39,287 nucleotides of DNA from Ramlibacter sp. (GTDB taxonomy: Bacteria; Pseudomonadota; Gammaproteobacteria; Burkholderiales; Burkholderiaceae_C). The position numbers were made by a program, and so were the translations under genes. The notes under the pieces were generated by a model. It worked only from the letters and a program-made list of their open reading frames with translations. It was not told the DNA's origin and searched no databases. Below are positions 1 to 10,375 of the stretch, one piece after another. The DNA lies in NCBI RefSeq assembly GCF_013697775.1, contig NZ_JACCWG010000005.1, positions 1-39,287 on the forward strand, given 5' to 3'. Numbering within the stretch: the stretch's first letter is position 1; every line of letters starts with the position of its first letter.

Positions 1-1
1 G

Positions 2-298
2 TGCGACGCGGTGCTGCGCGACCCCGGGCGGCGCGCCACGCTGGCGCAGTGGGCGGCCGATGCTGGCGCCAGCGAACGCACGCTGGCGCGCCTGTTCCGC
101 GACGAACTGGGCACCAGCTACCAGCAGTGGCGCCAGCAGGCCGTGCTGGCGCAAGCGCTGCCCATGCTGGCGCGCGGCAACTCCGTCAGCCGCGTGGCCG
201 CGGCCACCGGCTATGCCAGCGAAAGCGCCTTCACGGCGATGTTCAAGTCGGCGATGGGCCAGCCGCCCAGCCAGTTCCAGTCACGCGCGGCCCGCTAG
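2..298 (+). CDS. AraC-family transcriptional regulator, C-terminal part
   Basis: The start lies outside the window; 98 codons remain, ending at TAG 296-298. What is left is the DNA-binding domain of the AraC/XylS family: a first helix-turn-helix (TLAQWAADAGASERTLARLF) and a second (SVSRVAAATGYASESAFTAMFK), followed by the usual family ending with a GxxPxQF motif. The ligand-binding part, if any, is upstream, so the signal sensed cannot be read. A NUDIX hydrolase starts 10 bases downstream on the same strand and may be co-transcribed. Family assignment is secure; the regulon is unknown. Confidence 0.9.
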   Translation, partial: CDAVLRDPGRRATLAQWAADAGASERTLARLFRDELGTSYQQWRQQAVLAQALPMLARGNSVSRVAAATGYASESAFTAMFKSAMGQPPSQFQSRAAR

Positions 299-308
299 AC
301 TCGCCACC

Positions 309-815
309 ATGCCCACTCCGCAAAGCGCCGGCCTCCTCATGTACCGCCAGCGCGGCGACACGCTGGAAGTGCTGCTCGGGCACCCCGGCGGGCCCTACTG
401 GACGCGCAAGGACATCGGCGCCTGGACCCTGCCCAAAGGCGAATACGACAATACAGAACTGCCGATGGACGCCGCGCTGCGCGAGTTTGGCGAAGAAACC
501 GGCTTCGCCGCGACGCCGCCCTTCCTGCCGCTGGGCGAGCTGCGCATGAAGAGCGGCAAGCGCATCACCGCCTGGGCCTTCGAGGGCGACGCCGACCCGG
601 CACAGCTGGAGTGCAACAGCTTCGAGATCGAGTGGCCGCCGCGCTCCGGCCAGATGCGCAGCTTCCCCGAGATCGACCGCGTGCAGTGGTTCGATCTGAA
701 GGAAGCCCGCCGCCGGCTGCTGCCCGCCCAGTCCGGATTCATCGATCGGTTGCTTGAGGCTCTGTCTCCTGCTCTCGTTCCTCCACCTTCTCCCGGCGGG
801 ACCGAGATGGAGTAA
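309..815 (+). CDS. NUDIX hydrolase
   Basis: This 168-residue protein carries a complete Nudix box at about residues 44-66, fitting G-x5-E-x7-REUxEExGU (GEYDNTE then REFGEETGF). The box binds Mg2+ and hydrolyses a nucleoside diphosphate linked to another group. The N-terminal pattern (SAGLLMYR, then LEVLLGHPGGPYW and WTLPKGE) is that of small proteins often labelled NTP pyrophosphohydrolase or MutT-like; the true substrate cannot be inferred. The ATG at 309 follows the AraC stop by only 10 bases and begins the conserved PTPQSAGLL segment. A longer reading from further upstream would overlap the regulator and is not supported. The C-terminal tail (PPPSPGGTEME) is low complexity. Confidence 0.9.
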   Translation: MPTPQSAGLLMYRQRGDTLEVLLGHPGGPYWTRKDIGAWTLPKGEYDNTELPMDAALREFGEETGFAATPPFLPLGELRMKSGKRITAWAFEGDADPAQLECNSFEIEWPPRSGQMRSFPEIDRVQWFDLKEARRRLLPAQSGFIDRLLEALSPALVPPPSPGGTEME

Positions 816-1014
816 TGGCAGGAGCGGAAGCGGGTGGATTCCCTTCTCCGCCCTGACGTGCTTTTGCACTAATCCACGATCCGCCGCGACGCATCCGCGC
901 GGCAGGACCGTGCGCCATCGCTCAGGAACAGGTGCCCCTCAGCCTTCGATGTTCGCGCGCGGCGCGAGGTGCGAGCCGTGTAGGCGCCCACCGCCTCGCG
1001 CGCGGGAAATTCGC

Positions 1015-1503
1015 CTAGCGGCGCACCAGGCTGCCCTGGGGGCCGCGGGAGCGCGCACCGGCCAGGCTGCGGTCAAGGTCGCGCTTGAATGCGACCGCGC
1101 CTTCCAGCAGCCGGCCCCACGGATTGCTGCGCTGCTTGTTGGCGGCCCGGTGGCGTGCCGGCGCCGCCTGACGGGCGCGCTTGGGTTGCGCCAGGCGGTC
1201 CCAGGCGGCACGCATGGCCAGCAGCGCGTCGTCCAGGCTCAGGCGCGAGTCGCCCTTGATGCGCACCCAGTTGGAGATAAGCGACTTCTCGGCGTCGTCC
1301 CAGCAGCCGCCGTATTGCATCTGGCCGGTGTAGCCCGCGCAGTACGCCGGGGCGTAGTCGTCGTAGCTCAGGCCGGCCCGGACGTAGCGCTCCTTCGCAA
1401 AGGCTTTCTGCCAGAAGGCGTCCTGCTTTTGCACATCGTGCAGCGACACCTCGACGCGTTCGTCTTCGTCGAGGCTCCAAGTATCTTGTTGGGTGGCGGA
1501 CAT
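1015..1503 (-). CDS. conserved hypothetical protein
   Basis: A 162-residue soluble protein with no signal peptide or membrane segment. The N-terminal part is acidic. A central aromatic block with AFWQKAF, YDDYAPAYCAGYTG and a WDDAE motif, followed by a Trp-Arg segment and LSLDDALLAMRAAWDRL, resembles a group of uncharacterised proteobacterial proteins with repeated YDDYxPAYxxGY and WxxVE motifs. The C-terminal third is strongly basic (RARQAAPARHR, then a Lys/Arg-rich tail), which could bind nucleic acid or a membrane surface; that is inference. The ATG at 1503 has a GGAG-type ribosome site 7-10 bases upstream. I do not recognise a function. It is divergent from the SDR at 1766. Confidence 0.75.
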   Translation of the reverse strand: MSATQQDTWSLDEDERVEVSLHDVQKQDAFWQKAFAKERYVRAGLSYDDYAPAYCAGYTGQMQYGGCWDDAEKSLISNWVRIKGDSRLSLDDALLAMRAAWDRLAQPKRARQAAPARHRAANKQRSNPWGRLLEGAVAFKRDLDRSLAGARSRGPQGSLVRR

Positions 1504-1522
1504 CGGAAGTTCTCCGTGATTC

Positions 1523-1552
1523 ACTATGGGACGAATATTGCAGCCCCGGCAA
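1523..1552 (-). promoter_or_regulatory. possible sigma70 promoter of the hypothetical gene
   Basis: On the minus strand TTGCCG (1547-1552) and CATAGT (1523-1528) are separated by 18 bases, each about 4/6 to the sigma70 consensus. Transcription would begin near 1516, giving a short leader with the GGAG before the ATG at 1503. This is a weak prediction by eye in a GC-rich background. Confidence 0.3.
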
Positions 1553-1765
1553 TCGGCCGCCCGTCGGTGCCCGGCCTTGGCTGTTGTCGGCCGCGCGGTG
1601 CGCGTGGCACGCGGTTTCCGCCTACGGCACTCGCCGCCCCCTCGACAAACCGAAAAGGCGGGATGCCACAAGCTCAGCCCATGTCCCGCGGATGCCGCGC
1701 TGTCGCCTGGGCGGCTGAAGGCGCGCGCGGGTGCGGCTACGCTGCGTCCACATCTGGAGAACGGC

Positions 1766-2551
1766 ATGGACATTTCGGGGAAAGTGGCGGTGGTGACCGG
1801 CGGCGCGAGCGGCATCGGCGCGGGCGCGGCGCGGCGGTTCGCCCAGGAAGGCGCGGCCGGCGTGGTGGTGGCGGACATCAACCTCGAGCGCGCGCAGGCC
1901 GTCGCAGACTCGATCGGGCCTAATGCGATGGCGCTGCGCTGCGACGTGGGGCAGGAAGCCGACATCCAGTCGCTGGCGCAGCAGGCGCGCGCGCGCTTCG
2001 GCCGCATCGACATTTATTTCTCCAATGCCGGCATCCTCGGGCGCCTGGGCGGCATCGAGCTGGAAGACCCGCTGTGGGATGCGATGTGGCGCATCCACGG
2101 CATGGCCCACGTGTGGGCCGCGCGCGCGGTGGTGCCGCAGATGGTGGAACGCGGCGAAGGCTATTTCCTGGTGACGGCTTCAGCCGCCGGCTTGCTGAAC
2201 ATCGTGGAGTCGGCGCCCTACGGGGTTACCAAGCATGCGGCGGTGGCGTTCGCCGAATGGCTGCGCATCGCCTACGGGCGGCGCGGCGTGCGCGTGTCCT
2301 GCCTGTGCCCGCAGTCGGTGGAGACCGACATGACGCGCGACGGCACCGGCTCGGCCGGCCTGGACGGCGTGGTCACGCCCGAGCAGGTGGCCGAGGACGT
2401 CGTGCGCGCGATGCGCGACGAAACCTTCCTGGTGCTGCCGCACCCCTCGGTGCTGCAGTACCTGCGCGCCAAAGGCCAGGACTACGACCGCTGGCTGGGC
2501 GGCATGCAAAAGCTGTATGGCATGCACACGGGGCAGCAAACCCCGGGCTGA
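1766..2551 (+). CDS. SDR family NAD(P)-dependent oxidoreductase
   Basis: This 261-residue classical short-chain dehydrogenase/reductase has the cofactor motif TGGASGIG at residues 11-18, an Asp after beta-2 (VVVADIN) that usually favours NAD(H), the SNAG variant of the NNAG motif, a catalytic Ser in VTASAAG and the YxxxK pair in APYGVTKHA. The C-terminal section (TPEQVAEDVVRAM, then LPHPSVLQYLRAKGQDYDRWL) resembles SDRs acting on unknown alcohols or ketones in betaproteobacteria. Start ATG 1766 is preceded by GGAG at 1756-1759. It stands alone, with a DUF3096 gene converging 15 bases after its stop. The substrate cannot be told from sequence. Confidence 0.93.
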   Translation: MDISGKVAVVTGGASGIGAGAARRFAQEGAAGVVVADINLERAQAVADSIGPNAMALRCDVGQEADIQSLAQQARARFGRIDIYFSNAGILGRLGGIELEDPLWDAMWRIHGMAHVWAARAVVPQMVERGEGYFLVTASAAGLLNIVESAPYGVTKHAAVAFAEWLRIAYGRRGVRVSCLCPQSVETDMTRDGTGSAGLDGVVTPEQVAEDVVRAMRDETFLVLPHPSVLQYLRAKGQDYDRWLGGMQKLYGMHTGQQTPG

Positions 2552-2566
2552 CGCGCGGGAGGCTGC

Positions 2567-2704
2567 TCAGTGCCCGAGGAGCCCGGTCACGCCGACCACG
2601 ATCAGGTACAGCGCGACGATGATGTTCAGCAGGCGCGGCATCACCAGGATCAGGATGCCGGCGATCAGGGCGGCCACGGGGCCGATGTGCTGGATGTATT
2701 GCAT
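2567..2704 (-). CDS. DUF3096 small membrane protein
   Basis: A 45-residue, almost wholly hydrophobic peptide. It starts at ATG 2704, chosen because a strong AGGAGG-type site lies 6 bases upstream; longer readings would lack one. The core (AALIAGILILVMPRLLNIIV, then ALYLIVVGVTGLLG) matches the DUF3096 pattern of two short helices split by a conserved MPRLLN turn, so a double-pass or hairpin inner-membrane peptide is likely. No function is known for the family. It converges on the SDR stop at 2551 with 15 bases between. Confidence 0.85.
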   Translation of the reverse strand: MQYIQHIGPVAALIAGILILVMPRLLNIIVALYLIVVGVTGLLGH

Positions 2705-2856
2705 GGAATGCCTCCTCGGTTCGGAAAGCGCGAGTATCGCCGGGTTCGCATGATGCGCAGGCATGTGCCCGGCGGACATCTCGCTTGAGGCACGAGGACG
2801 GAGCGGCTTCAATGCATCAACGGCGGCGCCGACGCCTTGCCGCAGGGGAGCCCAGC

Positions 2857-3705
2857 ATGTCCGCAGTGTCCGCATCCGCCGCGGTGCGCAGCCGCCTCAA
2901 TTACCTGAAGCACGCCGGCAGCACGCCGTACAACTACACCTTCGATCCGCCCGACGGCGGCCCGTGGCAGAACTGCGAGTACGACCCGCGCGAAATGCCG
3001 ATCGCCAATGCGCGCGAGTTCATCTGCGCGCCCGCGCTGGACGCCTGCGGCTTCGAGCTGGTCGACGCACCGACGCGCGTGCGCGACTTCGGCGACCCGC
3101 GGCAGATCGAGCAGATCTACTACCGGGAAATGCAGGCCGCGGCGCTGCAGGCCACCGGCGGGCGCGAGGCTTTCGTGTTCGACCACATGCTGCGCCGCCG
3201 CGAGCCGGACCGCCGTCCCATGACCTTTGGCCGCCACCCCGACCATGTGCAGGGCAGCACGCCCGGCCCCGCCGGCCGCGTACACAACGACTACACCGAG
3301 GCTTCAGGCAAGCGGCGCCTGGCGGCGGTGCTGGGCGACGAGGCCTCGCGCGCCGTGCGCGGGCGCTACTGCATCGTCAACGTGTGGCGCTCCACGTCCG
3401 GCCCGGTGCTGGACGCGCCGCTGGCGGTGTGCGACGGCCGCTCGGTGGCGCCGCAGGATCTGGTGCCCAGCGAAATCCGCTATCCCAACCGCACCGGCGA
3501 GGTCTACCTGATGCGGCACAACCCGGCGCACCGCTGGGCCTACTTCCATGAACTCGAAACCACCGAAGCCATCGTGTTCAAGCAGTTCGACTCGGTCCCC
3601 GGGCCGACCCGCTTCACACCGCATTCGGCCTTCGAGCACCCCGACACGCCACCGGACGCACCGCTGCGCGAAAGCATCGAAACCCGGGTGCTGGTGCTGT
3701 TCTGA
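2857..3705 (+). CDS. CmcJ/NvfI-family oxidoreductase
   Basis: A 282-residue protein of the CmcJ/NvfI family, which includes a cephamycin methoxylation component and fungal GA4-desaturase-like or meroterpenoid enzymes. Features seen are an N-terminal LNYLKHAGSTPYNYTFDPP segment, a central VHNDYTEASG motif with the His-x-Asp expected of a 2-oxoglutarate/Fe(II)-type metal site, the block YCIVNVWRSTSGPVLDAPLA, and a late ETTEAIVFKQFDS segment. The start at 2857 has GGGGAG 6 bases upstream; longer readings have no site. No biosynthetic cluster surrounds it, so a secondary-metabolite role is not supported here. It converges on an AraC-type regulator 30 bases downstream. The reaction and substrate are unknown. 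Confidence 0.85.
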   Translation: MSAVSASAAVRSRLNYLKHAGSTPYNYTFDPPDGGPWQNCEYDPREMPIANAREFICAPALDACGFELVDAPTRVRDFGDPRQIEQIYYREMQAAALQATGGREAFVFDHMLRRREPDRRPMTFGRHPDHVQGSTPGPAGRVHNDYTEASGKRRLAAVLGDEASRAVRGRYCIVNVWRSTSGPVLDAPLAVCDGRSVAPQDLVPSEIRYPNRTGEVYLMRHNPAHRWAYFHELETTEAIVFKQFDSVPGPTRFTPHSAFEHPDTPPDAPLRESIETRVLVLF

Positions 3706-3735
3706 TCCAGCCGGCGCACGCCGGCCCTGCCGGTG

Positions 3736-4509
3736 TCAGCAGTGCACGCCGGCGCGCAGCAGCTGCGAAGGCGCCACGCCGGTGACGCGCCGCACCTCGC
3801 GGTTGAAATGGGACTGGTCGAAAAACCCGCCCGCATGCGCCAGCTGCGTGAGCTGCGCCCCGGGCCGGTACGCGCGCAGCGTGCTGCGCAGCCGCACCAG
3901 GCGCGCCAGCCGCTTGGGACCCATGCCGAACACACGGGTGAAGCGCTTTTCCAGCGCGTCTTCGCTCAGCGCCAGCTGCGCGGCCAGCTCGGCGATGCGC
4001 AGGACGCCGCCGCTGCGCGTGATGCTGCCCACCGCCGCATGCAGCAGAGGGTCGATGCGGTCGGCGCGGGAGTGCGCAAGCAGAAATGTTTCGAAGGCCG
4101 CGATGCGGCCCGCGTCGTCGCTGCGGGCTGCAATCGCATCGGCAAGCGCCGCGGTCAACGCAACGGGCAGCACGCCTTGCAGCGCCAGCGTGCGGCCGGC
4201 CAGCGCCGCGGGCGCGGTGCCGAGAAAGGCAGCGGCGGCGGCAGGGTGTAGCTGCGCCACGACCAGGCCACCGCCGGCAGCGGTGCGGATGGTGCGGGCG
4301 CGGTCCTGCAAGCCGCTCACCGCCACGTCGGGCAAGGCACGCCAGGTCCCTTGCGCGTGCAGGCGGGCCGCGCCCGCATAGCGCACCGCGACCGCGATGC
4401 CCGGCACGGGTACCAGCAGGCGCGTCGCCTCCGCCTCGGTCTCCACCACCGAGAAGGACTGCACCAGATGGGCCAACCGTTCGGGTGCGCAAAAGCGTGC
4501 CATTCGCAT
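3736..4509 (-). CDS. AraC-family transcriptional regulator
   Basis: A 257-residue regulator. Residues 1 to about 150 form a ligand-sensing part of the DUF6597-like type (opening FCAPERLAHLVQSF, with a conserved VPVPGI stretch). The last 100 residues carry two AraC helix-turn-helix units, one around LRIAELAAQLALSEDALEKR and one around QLAHAGGFFDQSHFNREV, the latter with the family GGFxDQSHFxR signature. An ATG at 4509 or 4503 could be used; longer readings run into the divergent promoter region. It lies back to back with the YciI-like gene at 4598 (88-base gap), which suggests that it controls that gene. This is inference. Confidence 0.92.
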   Translation of the reverse strand: MRMARFCAPERLAHLVQSFSVVETEAEATRLLVPVPGIAVAVRYAGAARLHAQGTWRALPDVAVSGLQDRARTIRTAAGGGLVVAQLHPAAAAAFLGTAPAALAGRTLALQGVLPVALTAALADAIAARSDDAGRIAAFETFLLAHSRADRIDPLLHAAVGSITRSGGVLRIAELAAQLALSEDALEKRFTRVFGMGPKRLARLVRLRSTLRAYRPGAQLTQLAHAGGFFDQSHFNREVRRVTGVAPSQLLRAGVHC

Positions 4510-4597
4510 GGCGCCAGTATCGCAGCCGCATGGAGCGGAATTTGTCCAAGCGCGCGGGCCGCGGGCTGGCGATGCTGCAGGCCCAGGAGGTTTTCCC

Positions 4598-4927
4598 ATG
4601 CAGCAGTTCGCTTTTCTCTACCGCCCCACACAGCTGCTCGACGAGGACGCGCTGGCGCGCCGCAGTGTCGCCATCCGCGAATGGGTGTTGCCGCTGCGCG
4701 AACAGGGCGTGGTCCTGTGCGTGTGCGTGTTCGACGACGCCGCCGCAGCCGTGCCGCCGCCGGACGGCCACGTGCTGCCCGACACCGGGCTGGCCGGCGT
4801 CACCATCGTCCAGGCCGACGACCTGCACGCCGCCCAAGCGCTGGCCCGGCAGTTCCCCGGCCGGGAGTTCGGCGCGCACGTGGAGGTGCGGCCGCTGGCG
4901 CGCTTTCTGCTGCCCGGGAACAGTTGA
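4598..4927 (+). CDS. YciI-like (YCII/DGPF-type) small protein
   Basis: A 109-residue protein opening with MQQFAFLYRPTQLLDEDALA, the typical start of YCII-related alpha-beta barrel proteins (a ferredoxin-like fold often found with sigma factors or AraC regulators). The end, EFGAHVEVRPLARFLLP, matches the family strand reading VEVRPL or VEIRPV. ATG 4598 is preceded by an ideal AGGAGG at 4585-4590, which decides this start over longer in-frame alternatives. It is divergent from the AraC regulator and 24 bases upstream of a GNAT acetyltransferase. Its function is unknown; members are proposed to be small enzymes or ligand binders. Confidence 0.78.
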   Translation: MQQFAFLYRPTQLLDEDALARRSVAIREWVLPLREQGVVLCVCVFDDAAAAVPPPDGHVLPDTGLAGVTIVQADDLHAAQALARQFPGREFGAHVEVRPLARFLLPGNS

Positions 4928-4951
4928 CCCGAATTCCGTAATACTGGACAC

Positions 4952-5485
4952 ATGACCGAGCCTTCCCCCGCCGGCGTGCGCCTGCGCCGCCTGGACCTTG
5001 CCTCAGAAGCCGACCTGTACGGCCTGGCCGAGGTGCTGATCGACTGCGTGGAAGGCGGCGCCTCGGTCAGCTTCATGCATCCGCTGGCCGAGAACAAGGC
5101 GGTGGCGTTCTGGCGCGGCGTGGCCGACAGCGCCGCGCGCGGCGAGCGGGTGCTGCTGCTGGCCGAGAACGACGAAGGCATCGTCGGCACGGTGCAGGTG
5201 GTGCTGCAGCAGCCCGAGAACCAGCCGCACCGCGCCGACGTGGCCAAGATGCTGGTGCACCGCCGCGCGCGCCGCCAGGGCGTGGGCGGGCTGCTGATGC
5301 GCGCGGCCGAGGACGCGGCGCGCGAACACGGCAAGACGCTGCTGGTGCTGGACACCGCCAGCGCGGATGCGGAACGGGTCTACGAACGCGCCGGCTGGAC
5401 GCGCCTCGGAACGATCCCCGGCTATGCGCTGCTGCCCAAGGGCGGCCTGTGCGACACGGTGCTGTTCTACCGGCTGCTGGCCTGA
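4952..5485 (+). CDS. GNAT family N-acetyltransferase
   Basis: A 177-residue GCN5-related acetyltransferase. The acetyl-CoA pyrophosphate-binding loop is seen as RRQGVGGLLM after the conserved strand VAKMLVHRRA, and the C-terminal YERAGWTRLGTIPGYAL segment is the usual motif B with the Tyr that can act as general acid. The sequence resembles the aminoglycoside/small-molecule branch often annotated only as GNAT; the acceptor substrate is not inferable. It follows the YciI-like gene by 24 bases on the same strand, so the two may share a transcript. It converges on the frameshifted SDR with 21 bases between stops. Confidence 0.93.
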   Translation: MTEPSPAGVRLRRLDLASEADLYGLAEVLIDCVEGGASVSFMHPLAENKAVAFWRGVADSAARGERVLLLAENDEGIVGTVQVVLQQPENQPHRADVAKMLVHRRARRQGVGGLLMRAAEDAAREHGKTLLVLDTASADAERVYERAGWTRLGTIPGYALLPKGGLCDTVLFYRLLA

Positions 5486-5506
5486 ACCGCCGCCTCAGCC
5501 CGCACG

Positions 5507-6288
5507 TCAGCCCTGCCGGCCGGCACGCAGCGTGGGCAGGCCCACGCCGGCTGCATCGAAGCCGCCGTCCACCGCCAGCACCTGCCCGTTGACGTAGCCC
5601 GCCGCGGCCGAACACAGGAAGCCGACGGCTTCGGCGATCTCCTCGACCAGGCCGTAGCGGTCAGCGGAATGACGTCGTGGTAGTCCTTGCGGATGGCCGG
5701 CGTGTGGGCTTGCTTGGCCATTTCGGTGTCCACCGGCCCGGGCGCGATGGCGTTCACGCGGATGCCGATGGTGCCGAGCTCCGCCGCCTGCTGCCGCGTC
5801 AGGTGGATCAGCGCCGCCTTGCTGGTGCCGTAGGCCACGCGCAGCGTGCTCGCGCGCAGGCCGGAGATGGAGGCGATGTTGACCACGCTGCCGCTGCCGT
5901 GGCGGCGCATCAGCGGCACGCAGGCCTGGGTGCAGAGGAAGGGACCGTCCAGGTTGGTCGCCATCATGCTGCGCCATTCGGCGAAGCTGGTCTCGGCAAT
6001 GGGTTTGAAGACGGCGATGCCGGCGTTGTTCACCAGCGCGTCGGCGCGGCCCCAGGCGCGGTCGATGGCCGCGAACGCCTCGGCTACCTGCCGCGGGTCC
6101 GACACGTCGCAGGTGAGCGGCAGGATGCGCTCGCCGGCACCGAGCGATTCGGCCGCCTGCGGCAGCGCCGCGGCGTCGATGTCCAGCAGCGCGACGTTGT
6201 AGCCGCGGCCGAGGAACCAGCGCACGACACCCAGGCCGATGCCGCGCGCGGCGCCGGTGACCACGGCGACAGGAGATGAGGAATCCAT
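5507..6288 (-). pseudogene. SDR family oxidoreductase with a one-base frameshift
   Basis: From ATG 6288 the protein is a clear classical SDR: TGAARGIG cofactor motif, DID after beta-2, LVNNAGIAVF, catalytic Ser in NIASISGL, YGTSKAA, and IAPGPVDTEMA. The frame is lost after DYHDVIPLT. The expected ending (RYGLVEEIAEAVGFL, then NGQVLAVDGGFD) continues in another frame to a stop at 5507. Adding one G to the GG at 5660-5661 restores an intact protein of about 260 residues (IPLT-RYGLVEE), so a single base is missing in a short homopolymer. Without repair the frame runs on to 5467 with a nonsense tail that lacks the conserved last strand and overlaps the GNAT gene. It is either a sequencing or assembly error or a recent inactivation. 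Confidence 0.85.
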
Positions 6289-6330
6289 CCGGCCATTCTA
6301 GGAAACGCGGCTGCCGGCCAGGGCGCTGCC

Positions 6331-7575
6331 TCAGCTCCAGTCCACGTCCGGCTTCGGGTTCAGCCGCTTCGCGGCGTCGACCACGTCCTGCAGCTCCACC
6401 GGGTCGCTGTACGGGTCCTCGTCCACCGCCGTCACGCGGTTCAGCTCCTTTTGCCAGCGCCGCAGCTCGTCCACGTAGGGTTGGTAGGGCACGCGCTTCA
6501 AGTCGCCGCCCTCCTCCACCAGGTCGCAGATGCCGTTGTGAAGCCACTCGCCGGTGTGCCAGTCGGGCATGTCCACCGCCGGGAACAGGCAGATGCCGTG
6601 CAGGTCCATGCCCTGGTTCACCGCGGCCATGGCTTCGTTCATCACGTCGCGCAGCCAGTCGGGCCGGCCGGTGTTCATGCCGCTGGTTTCGGCCAGCACC
6701 ATCGGGCGGCGGTAGCGCTCCCACACCCGCTGGATCAGGGTGCACAGCGGCTGGATGCCCGGATGGCCCGGCTCCAGCGCCTGGTGCGGCCCGTGCTCGC
6801 GGTACTCCATCTGGCCGAAGGAGTAGTTGTTGACGCCCACGATGTCCAGGATCTCCGGCGAGCCGCCGAGTTCGGGCATTTCCTTGCCGTACAGCATGTC
6901 CCAGGCGAGATAGGTGTCCACGAAGGTCTCGTGTGCCGCCGCCTCCTTCAGGTCGGGCCGGTCCGGCGGCGCGATCACCTGCACCAGCGGATCGACGTGC
7001 ACCATGCGCGCATCGGGCAGCACCTCGCGCAGCGCCTTCACGCCGGCAATCGCGGCGCGGCACAGCGCAATGCGCAGCTGCATGCGGTCTTCGCGTGTGT
7101 TGCGGTACGGCGCCACCCAGCCCCACTCGCCGCCGCAGAACGAGAAAAAGGTGATCTCGTTGATAGGCGTGAAGAAGTACGGCCCCGGCAGGTGCCGCGC
7201 CACGTGCTGCGCTGCCGCGCGGCAGTAATTGGCGAAGCGCGTGGCGAACTGCGGCGAGAACGGATCGAGGCCCTCGGGATAGCCGTAGTGGCACAGGTCC
7301 CAGATCGGCGTGATGCGCGTGGCGCGCATGGCTTCGAGCACGCCGTCGATCAGATGGAAGTCGTAGCCGCCGTCACGCTCGACCATCGGCCAGGGAATGC
7401 CTTCGCGCGCGACGGCGATGCCCAGCTGCTGCAGGATGCGGTAGTCCTCCAGCGCGTGCTCGCGGTGCCGCGTTTCCGCGACCAGGTCGCGGCGGCGCTT
7501 GTCCTTCCACAGGAAGGTCGAGCACTCGAAGCCGGAAAGGAAGAAGGTGGGAAAGATGCCCGGGCGTTTTGCCAT
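6331..7575 (-). CDS. GH1-like glycoside hydrolase
   Basis: A 414-residue protein from ATG 7575 (MAKRPGIFPTFFLSGFECST). It follows the GH1/beta-glucosidase layout of clan GH-A: an ASD-like opening with FECST, HREHALEDYRILQQLGI, then PIWDLCHYGYPEGLDPF. An acid/base Glu sits at residue 140 in TPINEI and a likely nucleophile Glu at 296 in VLAETSGM. It is shorter than typical GH1 enzymes (about 450 or more), and the nucleophile motif is not the usual TENG, so this is a divergent branch whose sugar specificity is unknown. There is no signal peptide, so it should be cytoplasmic. The SDR lies 42 bases downstream on the same strand and may be co-transcribed. Confidence 0.82.
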   Translation of the reverse strand: MAKRPGIFPTFFLSGFECSTFLWKDKRRRDLVAETRHREHALEDYRILQQLGIAVAREGIPWPMVERDGGYDFHLIDGVLEAMRATRITPIWDLCHYGYPEGLDPFSPQFATRFANYCRAAAQHVARHLPGPYFFTPINEITFFSFCGGEWGWVAPYRNTREDRMQLRIALCRAAIAGVKALREVLPDARMVHVDPLVQVIAPPDRPDLKEAAAHETFVDTYLAWDMLYGKEMPELGGSPEILDIVGVNNYSFGQMEYREHGPHQALEPGHPGIQPLCTLIQRVWERYRRPMVLAETSGMNTGRPDWLRDVMNEAMAAVNQGMDLHGICLFPAVDMPDWHTGEWLHNGICDLVEEGGDLKRVPYQPYVDELRRWQKELNRVTAVDEDPYSDPVELQDVVDAAKRLNPKPDVDWS

Positions 7576-7607
7576 GGCGCATGACACCACAGCTTGCGCC
7601 CGGGCGT

Positions 7608-7637
7608 GGGCCGGCGTATCAAAACGCGTGCCGGCCC
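7608..7637. repeat. 8-bp perfect inverted repeat between clpB and the GH1-like gene
   Basis: GGGCCGGC (7608-7615) and GCCGGCCC (7630-7637) can form an 8-bp GC stem with a 14-base loop just after the clpB stop. There is no T-tract on either side, so it is not a classic intrinsic terminator. It may stabilise the clpB mRNA end or be a weak terminator. Confidence 0.4.
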
Positions 7638-7653
7638 TGCATCGCCACACCCG

Positions 7654-10275
<2,622 letters not shown>

Positions 10276-10296
10276 GAATCTCTCCGTTACGGCCCC

Positions 10297-10325
10297 AGCT
10301 GAGGCGGTTTCCCTGGCTTTTCAAG
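10297..10325 (-). promoter_or_regulatory. sigma32 (RpoH)-type promoter of clpB
   Basis: On the minus strand CTTGAAA (10319-10325) is a full match to the sigma32 -35 element, followed after 14 bases by CCTCAGCT (10297-10304), a partial match to the CCCCATnT -10. Spacing and position, about 22 bases before the clpB ATG, are as known for heat-shock promoters. The -10 is imperfect. Confidence 0.55.
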
Positions 10326-10375
10326 GGTCAATCTAGCCCCCGGCCGCGCTGGGTGTCTGACTAGAATCAAGGCAA

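Noticed and set aside
816-1014. Possible gene or RNA in the gap after the NUDIX gene
   Set aside because: I see a GCGCGAGG/CCTCGCGC dyad with a long loop (about 960-1000), but no T-tract, promoter or conserved RNA fold.
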